Part shown: piece by piece, positions 43,734 through 54,391 of the stretch
How the letters are laid out: the number at the start of each line of letters is the position of its first letter
Numbering within the stretch: position 1 is the stretch's first letter
Assembly: GCF_000829455.1 (NCBI RefSeq)
Contig: NZ_JXAK01000004.1
Span: 124,001-188,000, forward strand
Source: Gordoniibacillus kamchatkensis
Lineage (GTDB): Bacteria; Bacillota; Bacilli; Paenibacillales; NBRC-103111
Reading direction: 5' to 3'
Length of the DNA: 64,000 nt
Position numbers and translations under genes: made by a program
The notes under the pieces: model-generated
What the model saw: the letters and a program-made list of their open reading frames with translations, nothing else
What the model was told of the DNA's origin: nothing
Database searches by the model: none

Positions 43734-46012
43734 TCACTCCCCCTTGCGGAAATGCCCCGGCGTAATGCCTTCATACCGCTTGAATACGCGGATGAACGTA
43801 TTGCTGTTCGTGAAACCGACCTTGCTCGTAATTTCGGCGATCGTATCGTCCGTTTCCGTCATAAGCCGCTTGGCCAGCTCGACCCTCCGCTTGCCCACGT
43901 AATCGACGAACGTTTCCCCTGTCTGCTCTTTGAAAAACCGGGACAAATACGGCGCGTTCACGTCAAATTCCAGCGACAAGGAGGTCAGGCTGAGGTTCAT
44001 GTCGGACAGATGCTCTTCGATATAAGCCAGCACTTGCTCCTTCAGATTGCTGTTATGGCTTTTTTTCCTGGCGTCGATATACTCGCATACCGTTCTCAGA
44101 AAACGGTAAATTTCGTCTTCCATTTCCGCGAACGATTCGCACTGGGTCAGAAGCTTGATCAGCTCGGTTTTCTCGACGGACAATTCGTCCGGGCCGGGCT
44201 GCAAATGCTCGATCGACTTCAGGATCGTCCCGATCAGCTCGAACATCAGCAGCTTGCCCAGCTGCGCGGAAAGCGTTCCGTCCGCTACGTTCGCAGTCAA
44301 AATGCCGCTGACCGTCTCCATCGCTTCTTCATATTGCCCCGTCTTGATGTAGTTGATCAGCTGCCGCTCCGTATCGAGCGGGTAATACAGCTCGTTCTTC
44401 GGCCTCCGGATACGGTCGAACGTAATGATTTGGCTCGGGCCGATGACGAATTTGTACTCCAGCGCTTCCAGCGCTTCATCGAAGCCGTGCGGAATGCCGG
44501 AAACCGACGGGTGCGTGTTGCTGATGCCGATCGTCAGCTGAATGTAAAAGTTGCTTTGGATAAACGATTGCGCCTCCCCGGCAATGTCCACCAATTCCTG
44601 CTTCGCCGCGCTTTCGTCCTCTCCCCGAATATTGACCAGAAACGCGACCATCCCGTCCACTTCGGTGGAAAACACCGGATGCTTCCGGCCGATCAATTCC
44701 TCCGTTATATTCGTCACAATATGATATACATATTGCAGCTTGGTTTCGGCGTCCCGCGGGTCGTTATCCTTGAACAGCGCCGCATATCCGCCGATATGAA
44801 ACAGCAGCACGGCAAAACAGCTCGTCTCAAACTTCAGGTCGAACGACTCCATCGTTTGCGCAAGGGCCGACCCGCTCTCCACGCGCCTTTCAGCAGCCTC
44901 GCCAAGAAGTTTCTGCGCAGCGCGTTTTGCTGCATCCGGATCGTGCGCGCGGCCAAATCCTGAAACGCCGCATTTTCCGACATGAACGATTGCAGCAGCG
45001 TAAATTCGTTCTTGATGCCCTCCAGATTGGATTTCACCTTCGGGGACACGAGATCGACCATGCGCCGGATCGGCAAATAATTTCTTCTCGTCAGCCAGAC
45101 GGTCGTCGCCCCGCCGATCAGAACGCAGAGGGCGAGTCCGATCAAAATCCAAATTTGCAGCTGATTCACCTTGGCGGAATATACCTTGGTCGGTATAACC
45201 GATACATATTTCCAGTCGTTCTCGCCGGAGGAGACGTAAGATACTGTGACCTGCTCGCCTCTCAGCTTTTGCGAGAACGAGCCGCTTTCCTTCGTCAGCT
45301 GCGAGAAATCAATGTCCGCAGTATTGAGCGCCTCGCCCGCCGCCATCAGCGGCTTGTTATTTTTATCGACGATCACGACGCTCCCTGCCTGAGCGAGCTG
45401 GATGCCGGAGATCGCCGCCTTGAGGCGGTCCCCGTTCAGCATCACGACAAGCGTAGCCGGCGCCTCCTCGTTCATATTTTGGACCGGAAGTGATTGCAAA
45501 AAAACCAGGTCGTTGTCCGCCAGCTTGACAAAGCTGCCAAAGTAGCTCTTGCGCATGCTCTCCTTCCACTGCTCGTACGTGACGCCCTTCTTCTCGTGGA
45601 ACAATTGATACAAAATATCCGCTTCGTCCAGAGCCGACGTCGTAACGCCGAATTGCCCGGCCTTCACGTAAATATAAAAATCGTCGATATTCCCGTTCGA
45701 AGCGGCATAAGAGCGGAGCGTCTTAATCAAATCGAGCAGGCTCAGCTTGACATCGGGAGCCGAAAAATCCGTCTGATTGATGTAACTTAACACTTTGGGA
45801 TCCAGCGACAGCTGCAGGCCGATTTTCTTAATATCCTGAAATTGATTGTCCAGCGATTGTTTCACCTGGTTAAGCAGCGCCTCGTTGGAGCGCATCACTT
45901 CGGACTGGAGCAAATGCTTCGACTGCATCAAGATGCCCATGGCGATGAGAATGGGGATACATAAGATCGTCAGGTTAGAGTAAAGCCAAAATAAGAACAC
46001 GCTGCGTTTCAT
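43734..46012 (-). pseudogene. AraC-type regulator with membrane sensor domain, frameshifted
   Basis: Membrane-bound one-component regulator of about 760 residues. From the ATG at 46012 (GGGGGAGTG upstream): membrane helix, dCache-type extracellular region (about 35-290), second helix (WILIGLALCVLIGGATTVWL), linker, then after a break a regulatory region and a C-terminal AraC helix-turn-helix pair (NLSLTSLSLEFDVNAPYLSRFF; TIAEITSKVGFTNSNTFIRVFKRYEGITPGHFR). The frame shifts near 44884-44888 where one base is missing (restored LKGRVESGSALAQT). The family regulates neighbouring sugar-uptake genes; here an LplABC-like transporter lies directly upstream on the same strand. Confidence 0.87.
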
Positions 46013-46077
46013 AAGCTGCACTCCCCCTTGTTCCTCCGCCATTATCCCACCTACACCGGCATGACACAACCGTTTTT

Positions 46078-46959
46078 CTATTCTTTGATCGCCCCGACCA
46101 TAACGCCCTTCACGAAATATCGCTGCAGGAACGGATACACGACGAGAATCGGAACCGTCGCCACCATGATGGTCGCGTACTTGATGCTTTGTCCGATTGC
46201 CTCCGTGTCGTTAGCGTTGCCGGTGCCGGTCGTCATCGAGTCCGTGCTGTTCTGCACGAGAATTTCCCGCAGGATGAGCTGCAGCGGCAGCTTGTTGCGG
46301 TCGCTCAGAAACAGCATCGCATTGAACCAGGAATTCCAGTGAGCTACGCCATAATAAAGAATCATGACCGCGATGACCGGCATCGACAGCGGTACGACAA
46401 GCTGAAACAGGATCCGGAATTCCCCCGCTCCGTCGATCTTCGCCGATTCCAGCAGCGTCTCCGGAATGGCCTCGAAGGAGGTCCGCATGATGATCAGGTT
46501 CCACGTGCTGACGGCTACGGGAATGATCAGCGCCAGCAAGCTGTTGCCAAGGTGCAAATAGTTGTTGATCAGCAAATACGTAGGAATCAGACCGCCGCTA
46601 AAATACATCGTGAACACGATAGCAATCATGATGAACTTCCGCAGCATGAACTTTCTGGAAAGCGCATAAGCGCCAAGCGTCGTAAACAATAAATTGACAG
46701 CCGTCCCCGCCACCAAAATGATGAACGTATTCCGGTACCCGCTCAGAATATTCGGGTTTTCGATCACCTTCTTGAAAGCCCCCAGATTGAAGCCCAGCGG
46801 CCTGAACAGCAAACCCGTATGCTGTATAAGCAGGTTCGAATCGCTAATGGACGCCATGAACACATAGTAAAACGGATAAAGCGTGCACACGATCAGAAGC
46901 AGCATCAAAATCGTGTTGCCGATATCAAACAGCCGTTCCGCTGCGGTTCCTTTCATCAA
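46078..46959 (-). CDS. lplC: CUT1 ABC transporter permease, LplC type
   Basis: 293 residues with six helices and the EAA loop TSFEAIPETLLESAKIDGAG. The C terminus GVMVGAIKE is typical of LplC/YtcP permeases. It lies 16 bases after the partner permease and belongs to the second transporter operon, next to a polysaccharide lyase, so it likely imports oligosaccharides released by that enzyme. Confidence 0.93.
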   Translation of the reverse strand: MMKGTAAERLFDIGNTILMLLLIVCTLYPFYYVFMASISDSNLLIQHTGLLFRPLGFNLGAFKKVIENPNILSGYRNTFIILVAGTAVNLLFTTLGAYALSRKFMLRKFIMIAIVFTMYFSGGLIPTYLLINNYLHLGNSLLALIIPVAVSTWNLIIMRTSFEAIPETLLESAKIDGAGEFRILFQLVVPLSMPVIAVMILYYGVAHWNSWFNAMLFLSDRNKLPLQLILREILVQNSTDSMTTGTGNANDTEAIGQSIKYATIMVATVPILVVYPFLQRYFVKGVMVGAIKE

Positions 46960-46975
46960 TAGTCCCCCCCTACCA

Positions 46976-47893
46976 CTACCACAACCTGCTGCCGGAAAAT
47001 CTCCGGGAAATGCGGTTTGCGCTAATCAGCAGCACAAAGTTGATCGCGGATTGGAACAGTCCTACCGCCGTCGTATAACTGTAATCGTTGCCCTGGGCAA
47101 GCCCTTCCCGATACACGAAAGACGAGATGACATCGGCCGTTTCGTACGTATTCGGATTGTACAGCAGAACGATTTTCTCGAAGCCGACTTCCATCAGCCC
47201 GCCGATCCGAAGAATGAGCAGGATCATGATGGTCGGAATGAGCCCGGGCAGCGTCACGCTCCAAATTTGTCTGAACCGGCCCGCTCCGTCCACTTTGGCC
47301 GCTTCGTACAGCTCCGGGTTAATGCCGCTCAGCGCGGCAAGGTAGATGATGGACGACCAGCCCATCTCCTGCCAAATGGACGTGCTCACGAAGATCGGAC
47401 GGAAATAGCCGGCGTCGTTCAGCAGCGGAGTACTTGGCCCGCCGAAAAAGGCGATGAGAGAGCTTGCTGCCCCGCCGCGGTTCGTGAAATCGATAATCAG
47501 GCCGCAAATCACGATGAGCGAAATAAAGTGCGGCAGGTACGACACCGTCTGCACCACGGATTTGAACAGCTTTTGCCGAATTTCGTTGAGCAGCAAGGCG
47601 AGAATAATCGGGGCCGGAAACCCGAAGACGAGATTGTAGAAGCTGATCAGAAACGTATTGCGCAGCACGCGGACAAAGTAGTAGCTTTCGAAGAAGTCCT
47701 TGAAATGCTCGAGCCCTACCCAGTCGCTGCCCCATACTCCCTTGGCGGGAGTGAAGTCCTTGAAAGCGATAACCGCTCCATACATCGGGAAATATTTAAA
47801 AATGAAAAAGTACAGCACGACGGGCAGCACCATCAGGTAAATCGCCCGGTTTTTCCTGACGTCGTCCCATAAAAGCCGGATGGATTTCGCCAT
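46976..47893 (-). CDS. lplB: CUT1 ABC transporter permease, LplB type
   Basis: 305 residues from the ATG at 47893 (GGAAGTGAG upstream). The N-terminal YLMVLPVVLYFFIFKYFPMYG and AFKDFTPAKGVWGS are characteristic of LplB/YteP permeases; the EAA loop reads NPELYEAAKVDGAG. It forms a heterodimer with the LplC-type permease; no ATPase gene is present, as usual for this type. Confidence 0.93.
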   Translation of the reverse strand: MAKSIRLLWDDVRKNRAIYLMVLPVVLYFFIFKYFPMYGAVIAFKDFTPAKGVWGSDWVGLEHFKDFFESYYFVRVLRNTFLISFYNLVFGFPAPIILALLLNEIRQKLFKSVVQTVSYLPHFISLIVICGLIIDFTNRGGAASSLIAFFGGPSTPLLNDAGYFRPIFVSTSIWQEMGWSSIIYLAALSGINPELYEAAKVDGAGRFRQIWSVTLPGLIPTIMILLILRIGGLMEVGFEKIVLLYNPNTYETADVISSFVYREGLAQGNDYSYTTAVGLFQSAINFVLLISANRISRRFSGSRLW

Positions 47894-47962
47894 ACGCTCA
47901 CTTCCTTGCCATGTTGTCAAAATATGAAGGAAGGGGAGAAACCAGGCTCCCCTTCTGCAGCA

Positions 47963-49606
47963 TTAGCGTTTATTGTAGCGGTCCACAGCGGCCTGATAGA
48001 TGGCGACTGCGCGATCGATGTTCATTTTCTTGAGCTGGTCGATCGTCTTATCGTAGCTGTCCAGCGGCAGCGCGCCCATTACGATTTTCGTAATCTGCTC
48101 CGTAAGGAGCGTGCCCGCATCGTTCAAAATTTTGGCCGCTTCCTTCGCTTCGTCCGTAGTCAGGCTGACCGGCGGCAGCATGACGCTGTACGCGTTTTTC
48201 GCATATTTCGCGTAAATCTTGACCGCGTCTTTCTGCGCCTGCAATTGATAATACTGGTCGTTATAGCGGTCGTCGTCCAGCCCCGTGAAGCCGTAGTTGG
48301 CGATGAAGTACTTGGCCATCGCTTGCGAAATCGGCAAGTTGTCCGGATTTTTCAAAATCAGGTCGGTATATTGCGGCTGGCCGTTCACCATGTTGTAGGT
48401 CTGGCCCTCGATACCGAAATTTTTCAGCAGCGCGCCTTCCTGGCTGTACAAATAATCGAGCGCTTTGACCGTTTCCTCCGGGTGCTTGTTCGAGCTGGTG
48501 ATGACCGTTCCGACATTGTCGTAATCCCAGGCGGTATTGATGAATTTCGGCTCCTCGCCTTTGTGGAGCACCGGATACTGAACGGCGGCAAGCTGTGCCT
48601 TCGGATTCGCCTTCTGCAGCGCCGGCATGTACGTTCCCATGCTGCCGCCGATGTACCCGAAGAAGGCCCCTGCTTTGCCCGACGTAATTTTGGCATCTTT
48701 CGTTTTGGCATCGTTCGAGGCGAAGTCCGGATCGATCAGCCCTTCCTTATACCATCTTGCCATCGTCGCCAAATATTGCTTGAATTCCGGCTGAATCGGC
48801 CCGAACTTGACTTGCCCGCCGCTGAGATAGAAGCTGCCGGCGTTTGCGGTCGCCCCTATTCCCGGAACGCCGAAGGCTCCGGCAAAGTCCCAGTTGGAGA
48901 TGGGGGTGCCTTTGTCCAAAGTAAACGGGATGACGCCTTTCTTCTCTTTAAACGCCTTCAGCACAGTTTCCCACTCGTCGATCGTTTCCGGCGCCTTGAG
49001 GCCGAGCTCGTCGAGCCAGTCCTGGCGAATCATCATGCCGCTGAAAGTTTTGTATTGTCCGTATTGGCCGACCCGCAGGTGCGGCAGCACGTAAATGTCG
49101 CCGTTATCCGCTTTGATTTGTTTGGCGATTTGCGGATTTTCGTCGATAATTTTTTTCAGGTTCGGCGCATTTTTGGCGATCAGATCGTTGAGCTTAACGA
49201 TCGTGCCGTCCTTAAACATTTTCGGCAGCCCGCCTTGCACGCTGTCCCAGTTCCAAAGCATGGCATCTGGCAAATTGTTGGACGCGATCATCACCCCGTA
49301 CTGCTGAATGTCGTCCTGAGGCGTATTGCCCGACGAGTGCCGGAACTCAAACGCAACGTTCGTGCGCTTCTCCCATTCCTTCACCATCGGAAGCTCGCCC
49401 AAGTTTTTGACGACGGCTTTAGGGTTCGCATTCAGCGGGGTCCAGAACGAAATTTTCATCGGCTCCTTGGAGGCGCTTGCGGCCGGGGCGTTGCTTGGCG
49501 CTGCCGATCCTTTTTGCTCGCCCGTGCTGCCGCACGCCGCAATAAGCGATAGCGTTAGAACGGATGCGAGAATCGGCATCATTTTGGTGCGGAATACTTT
49601 TCTCAT
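47963..49606 (-). CDS. lplA: ABC transporter substrate-binding lipoprotein, LplA type
   Basis: 547-residue solute-binding lipoprotein: MRKVFRTKMM, hydrophobic segment, lipobox LIAAC|GST. The length and the block NLPDAMLWNWDSVQGG belong to the large LplA/YtcQ family used for oligosaccharides, often from pectin or glycosaminoglycans. Operon with two permeases and an AraC-type sensor regulator. The gene lies downstream of the PL8 lyase, separated from it by a terminator and repeat element C. Confidence 0.93.
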   Translation of the reverse strand: MRKVFRTKMMPILASVLTLSLIAACGSTGEQKGSAAPSNAPAASASKEPMKISFWTPLNANPKAVVKNLGELPMVKEWEKRTNVAFEFRHSSGNTPQDDIQQYGVMIASNNLPDAMLWNWDSVQGGLPKMFKDGTIVKLNDLIAKNAPNLKKIIDENPQIAKQIKADNGDIYVLPHLRVGQYGQYKTFSGMMIRQDWLDELGLKAPETIDEWETVLKAFKEKKGVIPFTLDKGTPISNWDFAGAFGVPGIGATANAGSFYLSGGQVKFGPIQPEFKQYLATMARWYKEGLIDPDFASNDAKTKDAKITSGKAGAFFGYIGGSMGTYMPALQKANPKAQLAAVQYPVLHKGEEPKFINTAWDYDNVGTVITSSNKHPEETVKALDYLYSQEGALLKNFGIEGQTYNMVNGQPQYTDLILKNPDNLPISQAMAKYFIANYGFTGLDDDRYNDQYYQLQAQKDAVKIYAKYAKNAYSVMLPPVSLTTDEAKEAAKILNDAGTLLTEQITKIVMGALPLDSYDKTIDQLKKMNIDRAVAIYQAAVDRYNKR

Positions 49607-49785
49607 GGAAACACTCCCCTTGCATTATGCATGTGGCGGCGGAACGGCAGGAGCGGTTCGGCCTGTGTTTGCATCATACAAAACCGCTTCACTATCCGTA
49701 TATCGGCATTTTTTCATCCGTCTACATTTCTTGCGAATCGGTGTGGACGTTTTTTGCCGCATCGCGTTTTTATCGGAAATTGCCA

Positions 49786-49954
49786 AGCTGCCAAAGAAAG
49801 GCGGAGCGGAGGATGGGAATGTGGGCCTTGGAGCGTAGCGTGCGCCTTTGAACTCGTGTTCCAACCTTATATCAACTTCATTGGAACACAAGTTCAACGA
49901 AGCCGGAGACCCACATTCCCAATCCGCAGCGCAGCCGCACTTTCTTCGGCAGCT
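49786..49954 (+). repeat. Hairpin repeat element, copy C (extended, nested)
   Basis: The right half (49902-49954) matches the interior and right arm of copies A and B (GGAGACCCACATTCCC, AATCCGCAGCGCAGCC, ACTTTCTTCGGCAGC). The left arm (49786-49827) is an inverted, diverged version of it (GCTGCCAAAGAAAG, GGGAATGTGGG), making a long hairpin. Nested inside is a second inverted repeat GAACTCGTGTTCCAA / TTGGAACACAAGTTC (49848-49895). Confidence 0.75.
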
Positions 49955-49976
49955 GAAATTCCCCCCCCATAATGCA

Positions 49977-50018
49977 AAAAGCCGCTATCCACTCAAGTTG
50001 AGATGGATGCGGCTTCTC
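49977..50018 (-). terminator. Terminator of the polysaccharide lyase gene
   Basis: On the minus strand AAGCCGCATCCATCTCAA pairs with TTGAGTGGATAGCGGCTT, followed by TTTG, about 30 bases after the restored lyase stop. Confidence 0.75.
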
Positions 50019-50048
50019 GCCCGCTTACTATGTCCAGCCTATAGCTCA

Positions 50049-53000
50049 TTATTCCAGACGGCTCTTCAAGTAGGCAATATCGCTAAGCAGCAGCTGTGCG
50101 AATGAGGCGTCAATCTTTTTGCCGGATTGCGCTTGCACTTCGTTCTCCAAATCGTTTAATCCGTTCAGCGCTTGTTTGCTTGATCTTGCACTTGCTCAAT
50201 ATGGTCGGCCTTGGCGAGCAGACTGCTCAGAATTCCCTGATTGGTAATCCATCCGCGGCTGCCCGCCACCTGCAGCTCTTCGCGCAAATGCGGAATATCC
50301 ATCATTACCCGCAGTACATAGCGCTGCGTCGTAACGTTCCCCGCGTAGTCGGCTGCCGTTACGACGAGCGAATGATCGCCGAGCGACAGCGCTAACGGTT
50401 CAGCCGTGACAGGCTGGTTGACGGAGGCGCCGTCCAGCGTCACCTCCGCATGGGCGACGCCGCTGAGCGCGTCCGTGATCGCAAACGGAATGTTCACCGG
50501 ATCCGGATGATACACCGTGATCGTGACCGTTGACTGCCCCGCGGCTGCCGTTGTCGCTGCCGACGTAGCGACAGCCGGAGGCGTTTCGTCGATCTTGACC
50601 TCGGCCGATTTCGTTTGTTCGCGGTTGCCGGCGGCATCGACGCTGTAATAGCGGATCGTGTGGATCCCTTCGTCGCTCAGGACGATCGTATTTCCTTGCA
50701 CAAAATCGGTGTTGTCCACACTGTAGTATGTGGCCGCGACGCCGCTGCCTATATCGGTTGCCGTCAGGTGCACCGTCTGCGCCGTATTGTGCCAATCCGG
50801 ATTGGCATCGTCCGTTGTAACCGGCGGGGTCGTATCCTTAAATGTAACGACGTGCGTCTTTCCGTATGAACCGGCTACATTGACCGTGACTTGTATCGTC
50901 GGCGACGTCTGTACTACTTCCACTGTGCTGTCCCGGCTTTCCACCGATAGTCCGGATCGCGCCAATTCGACCGTTACCTGGCTCTGCGTTTGCGTCGGGT
51001 CGGAAACCGCAAGCTCCAGCTCGCCGTTTTGCTCCTTGACCATGACGGAAGCCGGATTGCGCGCGGTAATGAAGTCGGCAGTTCCAGGATTCCAGAAGTT
51101 CGCCGCCGTAATGCCGTGCGACTTCTCCTTTACGGCCTGCACATCCGGCGTATTGCCGAGAATGGCGACGTTAGGATTGCCGGCGTAATTCGCGGTCGCC
51201 GCCGCGTCCTTGTTCGGCAGCACGACATACGCGTAGGAAGCGCCCGCAGGGCTTACGCCGTGCTCGAAAGCGAGACTCAAATAATTTCTCGTAATCGGGG
51301 CCGCGGAACCTCCCGTATTGATGTCTTTCCAAGCGCCTGTCCTTGCCTCGCGCAAACCGTAAATGGTCGCGCCCTCCGGGAAATAATAGCCTATATCCGA
51401 ACCCGGCACATTGCCTTCGAGATTCGCCCACTTGACATTGCTCATCGTTTCCGACCAGCCGGGCTGCGACGGTTTGGCTTCCCCGCCCACCGTCAACAGG
51501 TTATCCCCATTGCCGTTTAACTTCCTGTTGTCGACAATCGTCTCCACGCTGCGGTTGTCCTGGCTTGAGATGCCGGTCCCCAATGCGACGATTTCGCCGT
51601 CGAACATGAACCATGACTTTTTGCCTTGCAGGCTGCTGCCGGTCGTTTTGCTCAGAGAGAAATCCATTCCTGCCGCGCCGTAAAGGCCATCCAGGGACGA
51701 ACCCCCTACCCATGTCCGCGGATTCATGTACGACGCCCAGTCCTTCAGCGTTCCTGTCGAGCCGTCCGTTGTCGTGCCGGGCAGCCGCGAGCTGTCCACC
51801 GTCGGCCAATAATTGTCGCTGAACTGGGTCAGATCGTTGTTGTACAAATAGGTCGCGCCGATGCCGGTATACCACCCTTTGGAGTTTTCCCCGTTGCCGT
51901 ACTCGAATGCGGAGATGCGGTTCGAAAACATCCCGATGCCGAACCCGAAGCCCGGACGCAGGTGAACGACCCGGTCCATGGCGGCGAATACTTGATTTTT
52001 GGCCGGTTCGCTAGCCGGTGCAATCGCAGCATCGTTCATGAGCGAGCGGATCAGCGTGATATCGTAAATAGGCAAATTCGCGTAATAGTCGGCAAACGTC
52101 GTATCCGCCTGAATCCACGCTTTGACCATACTTTTGATTTGCGCCGCCTTGTCGGAAGGAGCTCCTTGAGCCAGGCGCACAAGCGATGCGATAATCGATC
52201 TGCCGGCATCGTGATCCTGGGAGTTCGATCGGGAAATCGCCCGGCCTCTGGCCATATCCATCATAGCTCCCTTGTAGAGCAGGGGAGCAAAACCGTTCGT
52301 CACCCAATCGTATACGTTGTTCACATTGGGATCCGTTACCGTCCAGAGCGAGCCGCCGAGCAAATATTGCAAATTCGCCATGTCGTTAAGCAGAACGGCA
52401 CCGTAGCTACCCGTATAGGCAATATTCGTATGCTGGATGAACGAGCCATCCGTGTAAAAGCCGTCTCCGCTTGTCACATAAGGGAAGGCCGGACTCATCC
52501 CGTCTCGCCCCTGGCTGATTTTCGCGTTTGTCCGTCCGACGATGCCGCGAACGATGACGACCAGGTCTTTATCGAGCAGATTGGCTCCCGTTTCCGTCAC
52601 CTTGTTGATCGTCCTGACCTGCGGATCCGGTACAAACCGGTCGATCGCTCTGATATAGCTGCCAAGCTGCGACGGCGTCAACGCATCGTACATCAGCACC
52701 ATCGCATCGTTCAAAATTTGCGGCGTGCCGATTTCCCAATCCCACCAGTTCCCGTACTCCGTTTTGCCTTCGTTGAACCGGTTGGCGTACATCCAGTCGA
52801 GGCCGCTTAAAATGTCATTTTTCAACGATTCGTTACGGTACAGGCTCGAACCGTCGATTGCGTAAGCGAGCGCCATCGTCCTCAATCGGCCGTAGGCGGT
52901 GCTGATCTGGGCCGAATCCGATGTGCTGGCCAAGTCGCTCCACAAATACGTGCTTGTCGCCGATTTGTTCATCGTATCCCAGAAGCCGGTTTGATTCGCA

Positions 53001-54007
53001 TTGGTGACGCTGTTAACCAGGTTGGACAAATAGGCGGAAATGCCCGGATCAGAACGGTCGAACGCGCCGCCGGTCAACTTGTCGAACCATTTTAGCCGAA
53101 GCGCATCGTATTGCTGAAAATTGGATTCCGGCTCAACGCTGATCTGGCTGGATGCGGAATGCAGTCCGTCCGGCGTTTGTGCGGTAATGGTCGCCACCCC
53201 CAAGCTTTGACCTGTTACGTTGCCGCTATTGTCTACTGTCGCGACATCCGGGTTGGAAGAAGACCAGACCAAAGTTTGGGCCGGCGTGTTCGCGGGATCA
53301 TAGACGGGAGTGAGCTTCGCCGTCTTTCCCGGCAGCAAAGTAACGAAGGCTTGATCCAGCGTCAGGTTGAACCAGGGCATCAGTGATACATCGTCGAACC
53401 AGACCGTTCCCGTAAAGCTGTCCGCGTAAGGCTCGACCTTCAACTGGCTGACAGCAGGCGTAGTGCCGCCCGGAACTGTTACGATCATTTCCTTGTAGGT
53501 CCAATCGCTCGTTCCGGATACTTTTGCCGTGTTTGGAACGGCTGTGCCCGAAACTTTTACACCGGTACTATCCAAAAATTGCACTCTGACATAGGCGCCT
53601 CCTCCCGATGTAGGGACCAGGTTGCTTGTTTTGATCCAGATCCCCAGCTTATAGGTAGAGCCGGGCGCGACCGGAACCGAGGACGTCTCCAGAGCCATTC
53701 GGCTTGCTGCCTGCGCATCGACACGGACCGAATTTTGCCCTGTATGGGCTACGGCGTTATCCGCTGTAAAAACGGGAGCCCCGGCCGCTTTCCACGGGGA
53801 CGTCCAGGCTACCGGCGCCACATTGTTCGTCCATCCGCTTGCCGTCGTGACGGACTCAAATCCGGCGTTCTGCAGCAGATTTCCTTGCTGCGCCGGACCT
53901 CCGGCCGCTTGGGCCACGCCTTCGAAACCCGGAGCAAATAAGGGCAGCAAACTGAAAAGCAGGCAAATTACCATAAGTATGCTCAGTCTTTTCTTCATGT
54001 TTTTCAC
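50049..54007 (-). pseudogene. Secreted family 8 polysaccharide lyase, multidomain, frameshift near the end
   Basis: About 1,319 residues. Signal peptide (1-34, ending VAQAA), a carbohydrate-binding-type beta domain (about 45-215, ending VWFDDVSL), a bacterial Ig-like BIG2 domain (about 216-300), then the PL8 alpha/alpha toroid with the catalytic Asn in GNWWDWEIGTPQ, the His in FIQHTNIAYTGSYG, its Tyr, and the Arg in RGRAISR, and the C-terminal beta-sandwiches. Ig-like repeats follow (TTPPVTTDDANPDW; ETPPAVATSA). PL8 enzymes cleave hyaluronate, chondroitin or xanthan. The frame ends at 50165 in the raw sequence, but one extra A near 50179-50184 restores 40 further codons (KQALNGLNDLENEVQAQ) to a stop at 50049-50051. 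Confidence 0.9.
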
Positions 54008-54018
54008 TCCTTTCGCTT

Positions 54019-54032
54019 TGTAAACGCTGTCA
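54019..54032. promoter_or_regulatory. CcpA cre site in the lyase leader
   Basis: TGTAAACGCTGTCA fits the cre consensus TGWAANCGNTNWCA at every position. It lies 12 bases upstream of the lyase ATG, just before the ribosome binding site GAAAGGAG, so bound CcpA would block transcription when preferred sugars are present. Confidence 0.7.
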
Positions 54033-54351
54033 AACCTTTTTTAAACATAAGTTGATTTCGTATCGTAGTAAATCGCCGATTTTTTCCGGCATCTTGATAA
54101 TTTGCCATTCGTGGCTTAATGACGAGGCGATTAAGTTTAATTTTAAGACCAAAAATTAGATGCTATAATATTTCCATGTGAAAGAAAATATATATATCAA
54201 ATAGGGGTCTCAAATGCGCATTTTATCGCTGGCAGCAAGAGCTATATTACTTCTAAAATCAAGTCCTTGCTAACCGAGCACGATGAGATGCAATTACTAA
54301 AACCGTACATAAAAAAATAAATGCTTTTTTCCAACAATTTTAGTTCAAATC
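54033..54351. other. AT-rich intergenic region, no gene recognised
   Basis: About 320 bases between the lyase start and the aldo/keto reductase terminator. It should hold the lyase promoter. I see AT-rich runs but no clear -35/-10 pair, no RNA gene and no further palindrome. Confidence 0.4.
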
Positions 54352-54382
54352 AGAAAAGCGACCATGCAATGGTCGCTTTTCT
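54352..54382 (-). terminator. Terminator of the aldo/keto reductase gene
   Basis: AGAAAAGCGACCAT / ATGGTCGCTTTTCT perfect hairpin with a 3-base loop, about 10 bases after the reductase stop. The T run is part of the stem. Confidence 0.75.
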
Positions 54383-54391
54383 GCACCGCAA

